Shown one piece after another: positions 36,407 through 44,925 of a DNA stretch of 64,000 nucleotides. Below the pieces are notes generated by a model. The model did not search any database, was not told the DNA's origin, and saw only the letters and a list, made by a program, of their open reading frames with translations. This stretch comes from Embleya sp049739465 (lineage in GTDB: Bacteria; Actinomycetota; Actinomycetes; Streptomycetales; Streptomycetaceae): assembly GCF_049739465.1 (NCBI RefSeq), contig NZ_JBMHHY010000042.1, positions 1 to 64,000 of the forward strand, read 5' to 3'. The stretch's first letter is position 1. Every line of letters begins with the position of its first letter. Both the position numbers and the translations under genes were made by a program.

Positions 36407-37294
36407 ATGGCCGTGCGCCTGAGCACCCTCGACACGACCGCGGAACCCCGCGCCGCCGCCCCTCCGCCACCGCCGACGGTCGATCTCGACGACCTGCTGG
36501 CCCACCCGCACCTGGTCACCCGGCTGCCCACGCCGATGGCCCGGGCGGCGGGCGACCTGATGCTCGCCCGGCTCGCCACCCTGGAGCCGGGCACCGCGGA
36601 CCACTCCTACCTGCGCGGGCTCCTGGTCGAGCTGAACCTGCCGATGGTCCGGCACGCCGCCGGGCGCTACCGGCGGCGCGGTGAGCCGGTCGAGGACATC
36701 GTCCAGGTCGGCACGATCGGCCTGATCAAGGCGATCGACCGCTACGAGGCGGACCGCGGCAGCAGCTTCATGGCCTACGCGATGCCGACCATCATCGGCG
36801 AGATCAAGCGCTTCTTCCGGGACACCTCGTGGTCCGTCCGGGTGCCGCGGCGGCTGCGCGAGCTGCGCACCGAACTGCTGCGCGCCACCGACGAGCTGAC
36901 CGCGCTGCACGGCCGCACCCCCACGCCGCGCGAGCTGTCCGAGCGGCTGTGCATCACCGAGGAGGAGGTGCTCGAAGGTCTCGACGCGTGCACGGTCTAC
37001 ACCGCGACCTCGCTGGACGAGACCGCCTACGGCGACGCGGACGGCCAGGAGACGGTCGGCGACCGGCTCGGCTCCGAGGACCACGCGCTCGACCTGGTCG
37101 AGTATCGCGAGGCGCTGCGCCCGCTGCTGGCCGAACTGCCGCAGCGCGAGCGGGCCATCCTGGTCATGCGCTTCTACGGAAACCTGACCCAGGCGCAGAT
37201 CGGTGAGCGGATCGGCATCTCGCAGATGCACGTGTCCCGCCTTCTCGCCCGCACCCTGGCGTCGCTGCGCGAACGGCTGATGATCCCGGGCTGA
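36407..37294 (+). CDS. SigB/SigF/SigG-family RNA polymerase sigma factor
   Basis: A 295-residue group 3 sigma factor. Region 2 is EPVEDIVQVGTIGLIKAIDRYE, followed by SFMAYAMPTIIGEIKRFFRDTSWSVRVPRRL-type sequence (shown here in part: AMPTIIGEIKRFFRD, VRVPRRLREL). Region 3 has TPTPRELSERL, and region 4 ends QAQIGERIGISQMHVSRLLAR. These are hallmarks of the streptomycete SigB/F family for osmotic stress and differentiation. GGGAG is 7 nt before ATG 36407. No anti-sigma kinase or antagonist gene is adjacent, so control must be encoded elsewhere. Confidence 0.92.
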   Translation: MAVRLSTLDTTAEPRAAAPPPPPTVDLDDLLAHPHLVTRLPTPMARAAGDLMLARLATLEPGTADHSYLRGLLVELNLPMVRHAAGRYRRRGEPVEDIVQVGTIGLIKAIDRYEADRGSSFMAYAMPTIIGEIKRFFRDTSWSVRVPRRLRELRTELLRATDELTALHGRTPTPRELSERLCITEEEVLEGLDACTVYTATSLDETAYGDADGQETVGDRLGSEDHALDLVEYREALRPLLAELPQRERAILVMRFYGNLTQAQIGERIGISQMHVSRLLARTLASLRERLMIPG

Positions 37295-37331
37295 CCACGC
37301 GTCGACCCCGGGCGCCCTCGGCGCGGCGAGT

Positions 37332-37442
37332 ATGCGCGTTTCCCTTCCCATCGGCGACCGGATGTACCGGATGTACCGGATGACGGATGTACGTATAGAC
37401 GTCCGTCATACGTCCGTCCGAGGCGGGAAGGGGAACGCGCAT
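37332..37442. terminator. Long imperfect stem between convergent genes
   Basis: Arms 37332-37349 and 37425-37442 match at 17 of 18 positions. Between them lie 9-bp repeats (gatgtaccg, three copies) and a partly self-complementary gacggatgtacgt...acgtccgtc core. It sits between the sigma-factor and PIG-L stops and probably acts as a two-way terminator. Confidence 0.6.
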
Positions 37443-37461
37443 TCGTGTGCGCGGTGGCGGC

Positions 37462-38253
37462 TCAGCGGAAGAGCACCTCGTACGGGCGACGGAAGTAGAC
37501 CAGCTTCTCCGGCGGCAGCGGCACCCGATCGTCGCGCCCCGGCACCAGCGGTGCGATCTGCGACGCCAGGCACGACAACGCCCGTTCCTTGCGCGCCTGT
37601 TGCACCTCGGTCAGGTCGACCCGCAGAGCCCGACTCCACGGCACCCGGCTGTCCTGCGGGTGGGCCCACTGCCACATCCGCAGCGGGAATTCGAGCAGCC
37701 CCACACCGGTCTCCCGGCACGCGGCATCGGCCGCGCGGCCGGTGCTCTCGTGATCCGCGAACCCGTCCTCGCGCCAGTTCGTCGCGCTCAGGGCGAACCC
37801 CGCGACCAGCGGGATCAGCCGCTCGACCAGATCACGCTCGTGGCTGCGCACGGCCCGGTCCGGCAGGCGCAACCGGATCACCTCCACCGGGGCCACCCCG
37901 CCCGGGTTGCCGACGATCGTGGCGAAGGCCCGATCGGATTCGCGGACCCGCCGGGCGGCCAACACCGAACCGGGTAACCGGCTGCCCGGGTGCGAGGCGT
38001 CGCCGTCGGTGACGCTGACCACCCGTACCGGCGCGCCGGCGGCCACCGCCCGGGAGATGAGCCCGCCCACGCCCAGGATCGCGTCCTCCGGGTGCGCCGC
38101 GACCACCACGAGGCCGCCGGCCAGGACCGGCCAGTCCTCGGGGAGCGCGACCGGCAGCGGTTGCCGCCGCCATTCGGATTCGGCGGTCCACGCTCCTTCG
38201 GTGCCCGGATCGGGTGCGGGTGGACGCGATCCGCGGAAGGTGGGAAGGCTCAT
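37462..38253 (-). CDS. PIG-L-family deacetylase
   Basis: A 263-residue zinc deacetylase-fold protein of the LmbE/PIG-L/MshB family. VVVAAHPEDAILGVGG (about residues 50-65) is the metal-site motif, with Glu where most members have the second Asp (HPDD). RVVSVTDGDASHPGS and DHESTGRAADAAC supply the other expected features. GGGAG precedes ATG 38253. The family removes acetyl groups from N-acetylated sugars. The target here is unknown and the gene stands alone. Confidence 0.85.
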   Translation of the reverse strand: MSLPTFRGSRPPAPDPGTEGAWTAESEWRRQPLPVALPEDWPVLAGGLVVVAAHPEDAILGVGGLISRAVAAGAPVRVVSVTDGDASHPGSRLPGSVLAARRVRESDRAFATIVGNPGGVAPVEVIRLRLPDRAVRSHERDLVERLIPLVAGFALSATNWREDGFADHESTGRAADAACRETGVGLLEFPLRMWQWAHPQDSRVPWSRALRVDLTEVQQARKERALSCLASQIAPLVPGRDDRVPLPPEKLVYFRRPYEVLFR

Positions 38254-38372
38254 GTTGTCTCCCTGTCGAGAGGCGTAGTCGGGGTGCCGGTCTCCCAAAG
38301 GTGTGGTCGGCGCCTGGGTAAGACTTACGAGCATCGGTTACCGGGACGGGGTTTGGCCATCTACGACACGGG

Positions 38373-38505
38373 AATTGATGCGCCGTCAGTACGTCAATTG
38401 ATGCGCCGTCAGTTTTCCGTGCGGGTGCTGTGTGGTTGTTGTGTGGTGCCGTGCGGGCGCTGTGGGGTGCCGTGCGGTTGCTGTGTGGTTGCCGTCGGTT
38501 CCTCG
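38373..38505. repeat. 17-bp direct repeat and GTG-rich repeats
   Basis: AATTGATGCGCCGTCAG occurs at 38373 and 38396. It is followed by irregular repeats of gtgccgtgcgg and tgtgtggttg up to the end of the leftward exporter. Similar gtgccgtgcgg repeats lie on the other side of that gene (about 40180-40250). Confidence 0.65.
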
Positions 38506-40053
38506 TCAGCGCGCGGTCGGGACGGTCGCGGGGTCGTCCGCGCGGGTTTCCGTCGGTATCTGCGCGGCCTCGACCGGCTTGCGGCCGGGGATGAACAGCG
38601 CGACCAGCAAGCCGAGTACGGCCGCTCCACAGCCCAGCCACAGCGCCGTCACGAAGGCGTCGTGCGAGGGGAATTCGTGTCCACCGGCGCGCATCGTCAG
38701 ATTGGCGAGCACGACGCCGACCACCGCGCTGGAGGTGGACGTACCGATCGAGCGCATCAGTGTGTTCAGCCCGGTCGCCGAACCGGTCTCGCCGATCGGC
38801 ACGGCCTGCATGATCAACGACGGCATCGCCGCGTAGGCGAGCGCCACGCCGACCGCGGAGAGTACCGACATCGCGACGATCTTCCAGATCGCGTCGAGCA
38901 TGAACACCGAGAGCGCGTAGCCGATCGCGATCACCAGGGTGCCGGCGAGGAGCGAGATCTTGGGCCCGTACGCGGCGGACAGCCGGGCGGACAGCGGCGA
39001 GACGAGCATCATCACGATGCCGGAGGGGGCCATGCACAGGCCCGCGACGACCATGCTCTGGCCCAGCCCGTAGTCGGTGATCTCCGGATTCATCAACACC
39101 TGCGGGAACACCAGCGACTGGGCGAACATCGCGAAGCCGACCACGATCGACGCGAGGTTGGTGAACAGTACCTGCGGCCTGGCCGAGATGCGCAGGTCCA
39201 CGAGCGGCTGGGCGGTGCGCAGTTCGAGCCGGCCCCAGCCGAGCAGGACCACGACGGCGAGGCCGAGCAGACCGAGCGTGGTGGCGCTGCCCCAACCCCA
39301 GCCGGCGCCTTTGGTGATCGCCAGGAGCAGGGCGACCAACCCGACGGACAGCCCGCCGGCGCCGACGAAGTCGAAGCGGCCGGGCAGTCGGATCGGCGAC
39401 TCGGGCACCACGAGCAGGACCAGCACGATGTCGAGGGCCCCGATCGCGCCCGCCGCCCAGAACATCATGTGCCAGTCGGCGTGTTGCGCGATCAACGCGG
39501 CCACCGGAAGCCCGATCGCGCCGCCGATGCCGAGCGTCGCGCTCATCAGCGCGATCGAGGAACCCAGCTTCGCGGGCGGGAGTTCGTCGCGCATGATGCT
39601 GATGCCGAGCGGGATCACGCCGAACGACGCGCCCTGGAGCAGTCGGCCGAGCACCATCGGGAGCAGCGTGTCGGACAGCCCGCACACCGCCGAACCGACG
39701 ACCATCAGGGCAAGGCTGACGATCAGGATCCGACGTTTGCCGAACATGTCGCCGAGCCGGCCCATCACGGGCGTGCAGACCGCGCCGGAGAGCAGGGTGG
39801 CGGTGACCACCCAGGACGCGTCGGTGGGCGAAGTGTCCAGCAGCTTGGGCAGGTTGGGGAGAAGCGGGACGACCAGGGTCTGCATGAGCGCGACGACCAC
39901 GCCGCAGAAGGCGAGTACGGCCACCACGGGGCCCGGGCGGTGTACGGGGGTGGGCGGCGGTGCGGGTGTGGGTGGGAGAGGGGGCGTGGGTGGTGGTGGG
40001 GGCGTGGGCTGGGGCGGCGGACTCGGCTCAGGTATGTCGCTCGGACCGGTCAC
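38506..40053 (-). CDS. DHA2-family MFS transporter under MarR control
   Basis: A 515-residue 14-helix-type exporter. Motif A is GRLGDMFGKRR (about residues 98-108) and GRLLQGASFGVIPLG is motif C-like. The cytoplasmic N-terminus before the first helix (residues 5-42) is an extended Pro/Thr tract. It is divergent from a MarR-type regulator with a perfect palindrome between them, the usual arrangement for a ligand-induced efflux pump. The ligand and substrate are unknown. This is the third DHA2 transporter in the window. Confidence 0.9.
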   Translation of the reverse strand: MTGPSDIPEPSPPPQPTPPPPPTPPLPPTPAPPPTPVHRPGPVVAVLAFCGVVVALMQTLVVPLLPNLPKLLDTSPTDASWVVTATLLSGAVCTPVMGRLGDMFGKRRILIVSLALMVVGSAVCGLSDTLLPMVLGRLLQGASFGVIPLGISIMRDELPPAKLGSSIALMSATLGIGGAIGLPVAALIAQHADWHMMFWAAGAIGALDIVLVLLVVPESPIRLPGRFDFVGAGGLSVGLVALLLAITKGAGWGWGSATTLGLLGLAVVVLLGWGRLELRTAQPLVDLRISARPQVLFTNLASIVVGFAMFAQSLVFPQVLMNPEITDYGLGQSMVVAGLCMAPSGIVMMLVSPLSARLSAAYGPKISLLAGTLVIAIGYALSVFMLDAIWKIVAMSVLSAVGVALAYAAMPSLIMQAVPIGETGSATGLNTLMRSIGTSTSSAVVGVVLANLTMRAGGHEFPSHDAFVTALWLGCGAAVLGLLVALFIPGRKPVEAAQIPTETRADDPATVPTAR

Positions 40054-40257
40054 TTGTTGCCTCCAGGGTCGCCGCCGGATCGGGTGATGGTGCGGATTCG
40101 CGCTGTCGGGTGATGGCGCTTGTTGCCGGTGGTTGGTGTGGTCGTGCGTGTGGTCGTTGGCGCGGTCGTTGCGTGCTTAGTGGTGTGGTGCCGTGCGGTC
40201 CGTGCGGTGCGGTGCCGTGCGGTGCGGTTGTTGCGTGGTTATTGGCACGGTCAATGA

Positions 40258-40292
40258 ATGTGCACGATACACATGATGTGTATCGTGCACAT
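40258..40292. promoter_or_regulatory. MarR operator: 16-bp-arm palindrome
   Basis: ATGTGCACGATACACA and its exact complement flank a 3-bp TGA centre. The site lies between the divergent exporter and MarR genes, 60 bp before the MarR start. It is very probably the operator through which MarR represses both directions. Confidence 0.8.
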
Positions 40293-40351
40293 CGGGTGGG
40301 GTCGGCGCTAGGGTCGAGGGACGGCGCATTGGTGTGAAGGTGGGAGTGGAC

Positions 40352-40852
40352 GTGTTGGAAGGCATCGAGCGGGAGCTGATGCTGATCGCTCGGCATCACG
40401 TCATGGGCAAGCGGCGGGGCGACGGCATGGAGCGATCGGCCTACCTGTTGCTGACCCGGCTCGAGGTCGAGGGCCCGATGTCGATCGGCCAACTTGCAGA
40501 AGCGTTCCGCCTCGACACCTCGACGGTGAACCGCCAGGTGGCCGCCCTCTTGCGAGCCGGCGACGCGGAACGAATCCCCGACCCCGACGGTGGCCTGGCC
40601 CGCAAACTACGCATCACCGAGACCGGCACGGAGCACTTGGCGGCCGAGCGCTCGACCCACTGCCGGGGCCTGGAGCGGGTGCTGGCGTCCTGGGACGCGG
40701 GCGAGCGACGGGAGCTTTTCGACGTGCTGTCGCGCTTCAACCGCGCGGTAGAGGAGGTCGAGGGGCGGGAGTGGCCTCGGAGTGAAGTGTGGGAGGACGG
40801 GGCGCACTCGGGCGGCGGCGGGGCGCATTCGGGCGGCGCGGCCCGCGGGTGA
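40352..40852 (+). CDS. MarR-family transcriptional regulator
   Basis: A 166-residue winged-helix regulator. AYLLLTRLEVEGPMSIGQLAEAF, then LDTSTVNRQVAALLRAG (recognition helix) and ARKLRITETG (wing) are typical. The C-terminal helix ends in a short Gly/His/Ser repeat (AHSGGGGAHSGG). I choose GTG 40352, 5 nt after GGGAG; GTG 40334 or 40346 would add six or two residues. It is divergent from the MFS gene and most likely represses it and itself. Confidence 0.85.
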   Translation: MLEGIERELMLIARHHVMGKRRGDGMERSAYLLLTRLEVEGPMSIGQLAEAFRLDTSTVNRQVAALLRAGDAERIPDPDGGLARKLRITETGTEHLAAERSTHCRGLERVLASWDAGERRELFDVLSRFNRAVEEVEGREWPRSEVWEDGAHSGGGGAHSGGAARG

Positions 40853-40884
40853 GGGGTGGGCGGGGCCGGTTGGGTGACGGGGGG

Positions 40885-41610
40885 TCAGGCTTCCTTGGGC
40901 GGGCTGGAGTTGGGGATGGGCTCGGGGTTGGGGGCGGGCCTGACGGTGGGCTTGGGGGCGGTGTCGGTGGTGGAGTCGGCGGTGGGGTCGGCGGTGGGGT
41001 CGGGCGCCGACTCGGGGGTTGGGGTGGGGGGCGGCTGACGGGTCGAATCGGCCTCTGGGGTGGGGGGTGATTCGCGTTCCGGTTCGGCTTTCGGTTCGGG
41101 GCTCGGTTCGGGGTCCGATTCGGGTTCGGGTTCGGGTTCGGGCGCGGCAGTGGGTGCGGTGGGATCGGGATTTGGCTTGGGTGTTGGTTGGGCTTCGGGG
41201 GTTGGGGCCGGTTCCTGCGGCTTCGGGTCGGGGGTTGGTGCCTTGGCGGGCTCGGGTTTTGGGGTGGCTTCGGTGGTGGCCGGGGTGGCGGGGGTGGCAG
41301 GTTCGGCCGTGGCGGCGGTGTCGGGCTTGATCGTCGGCGGTGTGCGGGTGACCGGCGATTCCTGCTTTGTCGCCGGTTGTTCGGCGGGTTCGGGCGTATC
41401 GGTTCCTGCTGCGTCGACGAAGTCCCCGTCGTAGTCGTCGTAGTCGTCGTCCGGGGCATCTCGGTCGTCTGCGAAGCGGCGGCGGCCCGCGATGGCCAGC
41501 AGGGCGCCGGCGGCGACGAGGACCAGGCCGGCGACGAAGATCTTCGGCTCGTTGCCGCTGGCGCCGGCGATGTTCGCCGCGGTCGGCGCCGTACCTTCGA
41601 GGGTCCTCAA
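40885..41610 (-). CDS. Membrane-anchored Pro/Glu/Thr-rich protein
   Basis: A protein of about 241 residues with a single transmembrane helix (IFVAGLVLVAAGALLAIAG, about 26-44) and a basic RRRF stop signal. An acidic Asp/Tyr stretch (DDDYDDYDGDF) leads into a 150-residue tail of Pro, Glu, Thr and Ala with many EPEP and PTP dipeptides. The start is uncertain: TTG 41610 is one option and ATG 41763, which would overlap the divergent gene, another. No enzyme domain is visible. Possibly a wall-spanning or surface protein. Confidence 0.55.
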   Translation of the reverse strand: MRTLEGTAPTAANIAGASGNEPKIFVAGLVLVAAGALLAIAGRRRFADDRDAPDDDYDDYDGDFVDAAGTDTPEPAEQPATKQESPVTRTPPTIKPDTAATAEPATPATPATTEATPKPEPAKAPTPDPKPQEPAPTPEAQPTPKPNPDPTAPTAAPEPEPEPESDPEPSPEPKAEPERESPPTPEADSTRQPPPTPTPESAPDPTADPTADSTTDTAPKPTVRPAPNPEPIPNSSPPKEA

Positions 41611-41752
41611 GGTGTGATCCGATCCATCGGCAAACAGGTCCGATCGTCTTACTAGCAGACTTGCCGAACCCGAGGAAACCGGCGCCGACCTGAGAGTTTT
41701 CCTGGTCGAAACACGAAGGCGCAAGGATCGCCCCGCGAACAAGGGGGCCGCG

Positions 41753-42793
41753 ATGACTGTCATGGCGACACGTACGGGGCTGGGCTGGGAGCACCGGATC
41801 GACGATGTACCGGCCGCGGTCGCGTGGTCGGGCGGATTGTGCGTGGTCGCGGGTGCCGCCGGCGGGGTTCGACTGCTGGACGCGGCGACCGGACAGCTGC
41901 TGGCCCGGATCGTCTTGCCGGGTGGGGTGCGCCGGGCGGGCTTCTCGCCGGACGGCACGGTGGTGGCGCTCGCCGGGCCCACCGGGTACGCGCTGTGGCG
42001 GGTCACCGACGGCGCGCTGCTGGTACGGACACCGGGCCTGCCCGCGCGGTTCGCCTGGTCGGCCGGCGACGGGTGTGCGGTGTCCTTCGGCGGCGCCGTA
42101 CGGGTGTACGCGGGCGACACCGGGGCCGAGTCGTGGCGGGCCGTGGACGGGCCGGAACGGGTGGACGACGTGGTCTGGGTCGACTCGGCCGGCGGGCTGG
42201 CGATCGCGCTCGGCGGCGAGGTGCACATGTACGGACCACGCGGCCGGACGAATGTGTGGACCTACCCGGTCCCGGTACGCGTCCTTGCCGGTGCGCCGGA
42301 TGGGGCCTGGCTGTGCGCGGCGGGCGATGCACCGGGCGTGCACGTACGCGGTGCCGGCGGAACGCACGAGGACCTCGGCGCGGCCGGCGGCGCACCGATC
42401 GCCGGGCTCGCACTGGACCCGGGCGGGCGCTGGTTGGCGGCCGAGGACCGGTCCGGGCTGACCGTATGGGACCTCGCCGCGCGCGGCGGGCGAGTACGTC
42501 CGCGCCCACGCCGACTGCCGGCCCAACCACGCGCGTGCACCCCGAGTTGGCGGCCCGGTGGGGGTGGGAGCGGGGGTGGGGGTGGGCTGATGGCCACGTC
42601 GGGTGGTGACGGGATGCTGGTGGTGTGGGATGTCCGTACCGGCTCGCCCCGGCGGGCGCCGACCCCACTGGCCCGCCGACACGTCTCGGCAGCGATATGC
42701 GCACTCGCCTGGCACGGCCGGGCTGCGCTGCTGTTCGCCGACGAAACGGGCCGGGTCTGCGTACAGCGATTCCCGGAGATTGGTGGTCGTTGA
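41753..42793 (+). CDS. WD40-like beta-propeller protein
   Basis: A 346-residue cytoplasmic protein with six or seven short beta-blade repeats. Examples are GVRLLDAATGQLLARIVLP, AGFSPDGTVVALAGP, LALDPGGRWLAAEDRSG with LTVWDLAA, and GGDGMLVVWDVRTGS. There is no signal peptide. WD40 propellers are binding scaffolds, and the partner is unknown. A Gly-rich insertion (GGGGSGGGGG) sits between the last blades. ATG 41753 or 41762 could be used. The 220 bp that follow (42794-43014) show nothing. Confidence 0.75.
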   Translation: MTVMATRTGLGWEHRIDDVPAAVAWSGGLCVVAGAAGGVRLLDAATGQLLARIVLPGGVRRAGFSPDGTVVALAGPTGYALWRVTDGALLVRTPGLPARFAWSAGDGCAVSFGGAVRVYAGDTGAESWRAVDGPERVDDVVWVDSAGGLAIALGGEVHMYGPRGRTNVWTYPVPVRVLAGAPDGAWLCAAGDAPGVHVRGAGGTHEDLGAAGGAPIAGLALDPGGRWLAAEDRSGLTVWDLAARGGRVRPRPRRLPAQPRACTPSWRPGGGGSGGGGGLMATSGGDGMLVVWDVRTGSPRRAPTPLARRHVSAAICALAWHGRAALLFADETGRVCVQRFPEIGGR

Positions 42794-43014
42794 GGCGAGC
42801 GGGGGACGGCGCGACCGAGCGACCGGGCGGGCGGGCGGGGGTGGGGTGGTGCCGCGTGCCGGCTCACCAACGGGCTGACCGCGCCGGGTAGTTCGACACC
42901 CATCGAGCACGCGCCGCGCTCAGACGGAGGCCAAATCCCGGGCAGTCGACCACTCGCCTCAGGTCCCTGGCCCGTCCCGCCACCTGTGCCACAGGCGCGC
43001 TATGCGGCAGTTGC

Positions 43015-44515
43015 TGTCCGGGTCGGCTTGGCTGGCTCGTGGTCGGGGCGGTTGGCCGGTGGGCGTCGTGGTGTTGGGGTGGTGCGTGGTTGGTCCTGGG
43101 TCCGTTCGGCGGGGCCGAGTCGTGGCGGGTGGCCGCCGTCTCGTCGTTGCTCGTCCCCTCCGGGGCCGGGGTTTTCTTGGTGCTTCGCATCCGTTGTTGC
43201 CCGTCCACTACGTGGCCGTTACCACCCTGGTCGGCTTTGCTGGCTCGTGGTCGGGGGCCGTTGTCCGCTTGGCGTCGTGGTGTTGGGCTGGTGCCGTGGT
43301 TGGTCCTGGGGCCGTTCGGCGGGGCCGGGTCGTGACGGTGGCCACCGCCTCGTCGTTGCACGTCCCCTCCGGGGCCGGGGTCTTTGCTTGGTGCTTCGCA
43401 TCCGTGTTGCCCGTCCACTACGTGGCCGTCACTGCCCGGGACGGCTTCGCTGGCTCGTGGTCGGGGGCGGTTGGCCGCTTGGGCGTCGTGGTGTGGGGCT
43501 GGTGGCGCGGTGGCCCTGGGTCGGTTCGGCGGGGCGGGGTCGTGGGGGGTGGCCGCCGTCTCGTCGTTGCTCGTCCCCTCCGGGGCCGGGGTCTTTGCTT
43601 GGTGCTCCGCATCCGTTGTTGCCCGTCCACTACGTGGCCGTCACCACCCGGGTCGGCATCCCCTGACTCGTGGTCGGGGGCCGTTGTCCGTGGGGCGTCG
43701 GGGTGTTCGGCCGCTGCGCAGGCGTTTTGGCCTTACTGGGGTTGGGTCGTGGGTGTTGCGGTGTGCATGTGGGCCGCAGGGTTGGGGTCTTGGGTGGGGA
43801 GTGTGTCCGGTGCTTGGTTTTCCGGCGCGGTGTGCGGCCTTTTCTGCCTTGTCGTGCCTGGGTTTCGGCTCGGGGCGCACGAAACCCGCACTCGTCGGCC
43901 TGCGCGGACCCGGGTGCCGGGTGAAACCGCAGGTCGCGCTTCGCCCTAAGCCTTGGGAGTCTCGTCGGGATCCGGTTTCGGTCCCGAGGAGAGGGCGGGA
44001 GCCGTGAGGGGCTGCGAGACGCGGCATGGCCACCGACCGCCGGGGGCCGCCGCCGGGACAACGGCTCCCGACCGCGAGTCGGGGGATGCCGTCCAGGGCA
44101 GTGACGGCCACGTAGTGGACGGGCAACAACGGATGCGGAGCACCAAGCAAAGACCCCGGCCCCGGAGGGGACGTGCAACGACGAGGCGGTGGCACCCGCC
44201 ACGAGTCGGCCTCGCCGAACGGACCCAGGACCAACCACGGCACCAGCCCAACAGCACGACGCCGAGCGGACAACGGCCCCCGACCACGAGTCAGAGGAAG
44301 CCGTCCAGGGCAGTGACGGCCACGTAGTGGACGGGCAACAACGGATGCGAAGCACCAAGCAAAGACCCCGGCCCCGGAGGGGACGAGCAACGACGAGGCG
44401 GCGGCCACCTGCCACGAGTCGGCCCCGCCGAACGGACCCAGGGCCACCACGGCACCAGCCCAACCCCACGACGCCAAGCGGCCAACCGCCCCCGACCACG
44501 AATCAGCGGGGTGCG
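43015..44515. repeat. Array 2 of ~210-bp repeats, inverted copy of array 1
   Basis: Forward boxes start at 43176, 43387 and 43598, with a partial unit before them from 43015. Reverse boxes start at about 44104 and 44316. The centre (about 43690-44085) is the reverse complement of the centre of array 1. The outer edge (gccaagccgaccc on one strand) coincides with the outer edge of array 1 at about 1320-1335, so the whole element is an inverted copy. The copies are similar but not identical. No transposase or start-supported gene is inside. Confidence 0.85.
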
Positions 44516-44531
44516 GGTGGTTGCCGCCGTG

Positions 44532-44768
44532 TCACTTGCCGTTGGCCAGTGTCACGTGGATGCTTTCCGGTCCGTCCGGGGTGGAGGACGGAACGGCCGG
44601 TGGTTGTAGGGGCTGTTGGCCTGGGAGGGTGGTTGCCAGGTCCTGGTCGAGGAGGGCGAGGGCCGCCTCCCACCTGGGGTATTCGCCGGGTGGGGCGGTC
44701 GAAGGCGGCGGTCGTGCATTGGGCCATCCTCCCTGGTGGCCCTGGTGGTTGCCACGACGTCGGGGCAT
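44532..44768 (-). CDS. Small hypothetical protein
   Basis: A 78-residue frame with actinobacterial codon use (third positions mostly G/C). The first 25 residues are Arg/Pro-rich. The rest (YPRWEAALALLDQDLATTLP ... IHVTLANGK) looks like a small folded helix-strand protein. No strong ribosome site precedes ATG 44768. It is the only plausible gene between array 2 and the iron box. I do not recognise it. Confidence 0.4.
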   Translation of the reverse strand: MPRRRGNHQGHQGGWPNARPPPSTAPPGEYPRWEAALALLDQDLATTLPGQQPLQPPAVPSSTPDGPESIHVTLANGK

Positions 44769-44876
44769 GGCTGCCGGTTCGACGGTGGTTGGTTTTTCCC
44801 GCCCGGGTTGCCCCGACCGGTTCGCCTCGCCTGATTCGCCCCGCCCGGTTCGCCCCCGCGCCGCCCACCTCTTCGA

Positions 44877-44895
44877 TTAGGTTAGCCTTCCCTTA
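44877..44895 (+). promoter_or_regulatory. IdeR/DmdR1-type iron box
   Basis: TTAGGTTAGCCTTCCCTTA is close to the consensus TTAGGTTAGGCTCACCTAA and lies 31 bp before the siderophore ATPase start. It implies iron repression of that gene. Confidence 0.8.
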
Positions 44896-44925
44896 TATCG
44901 GGCTCGTGCCTCGGGAGGGTCGGTT

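Noticed and set aside
43002..44499. Similar long frames through array 2 that could be called repeat proteins
   Set aside because: The 207-212-bp unit lengths are not all multiples of three, so the repeats change frame from unit to unit, which is not how a repeat protein is built.
43015..44515. Insertion sequence
   Set aside because: No transposase frame and no target duplication visible at the edges. The internal structure is repetitive, not gene-bearing.
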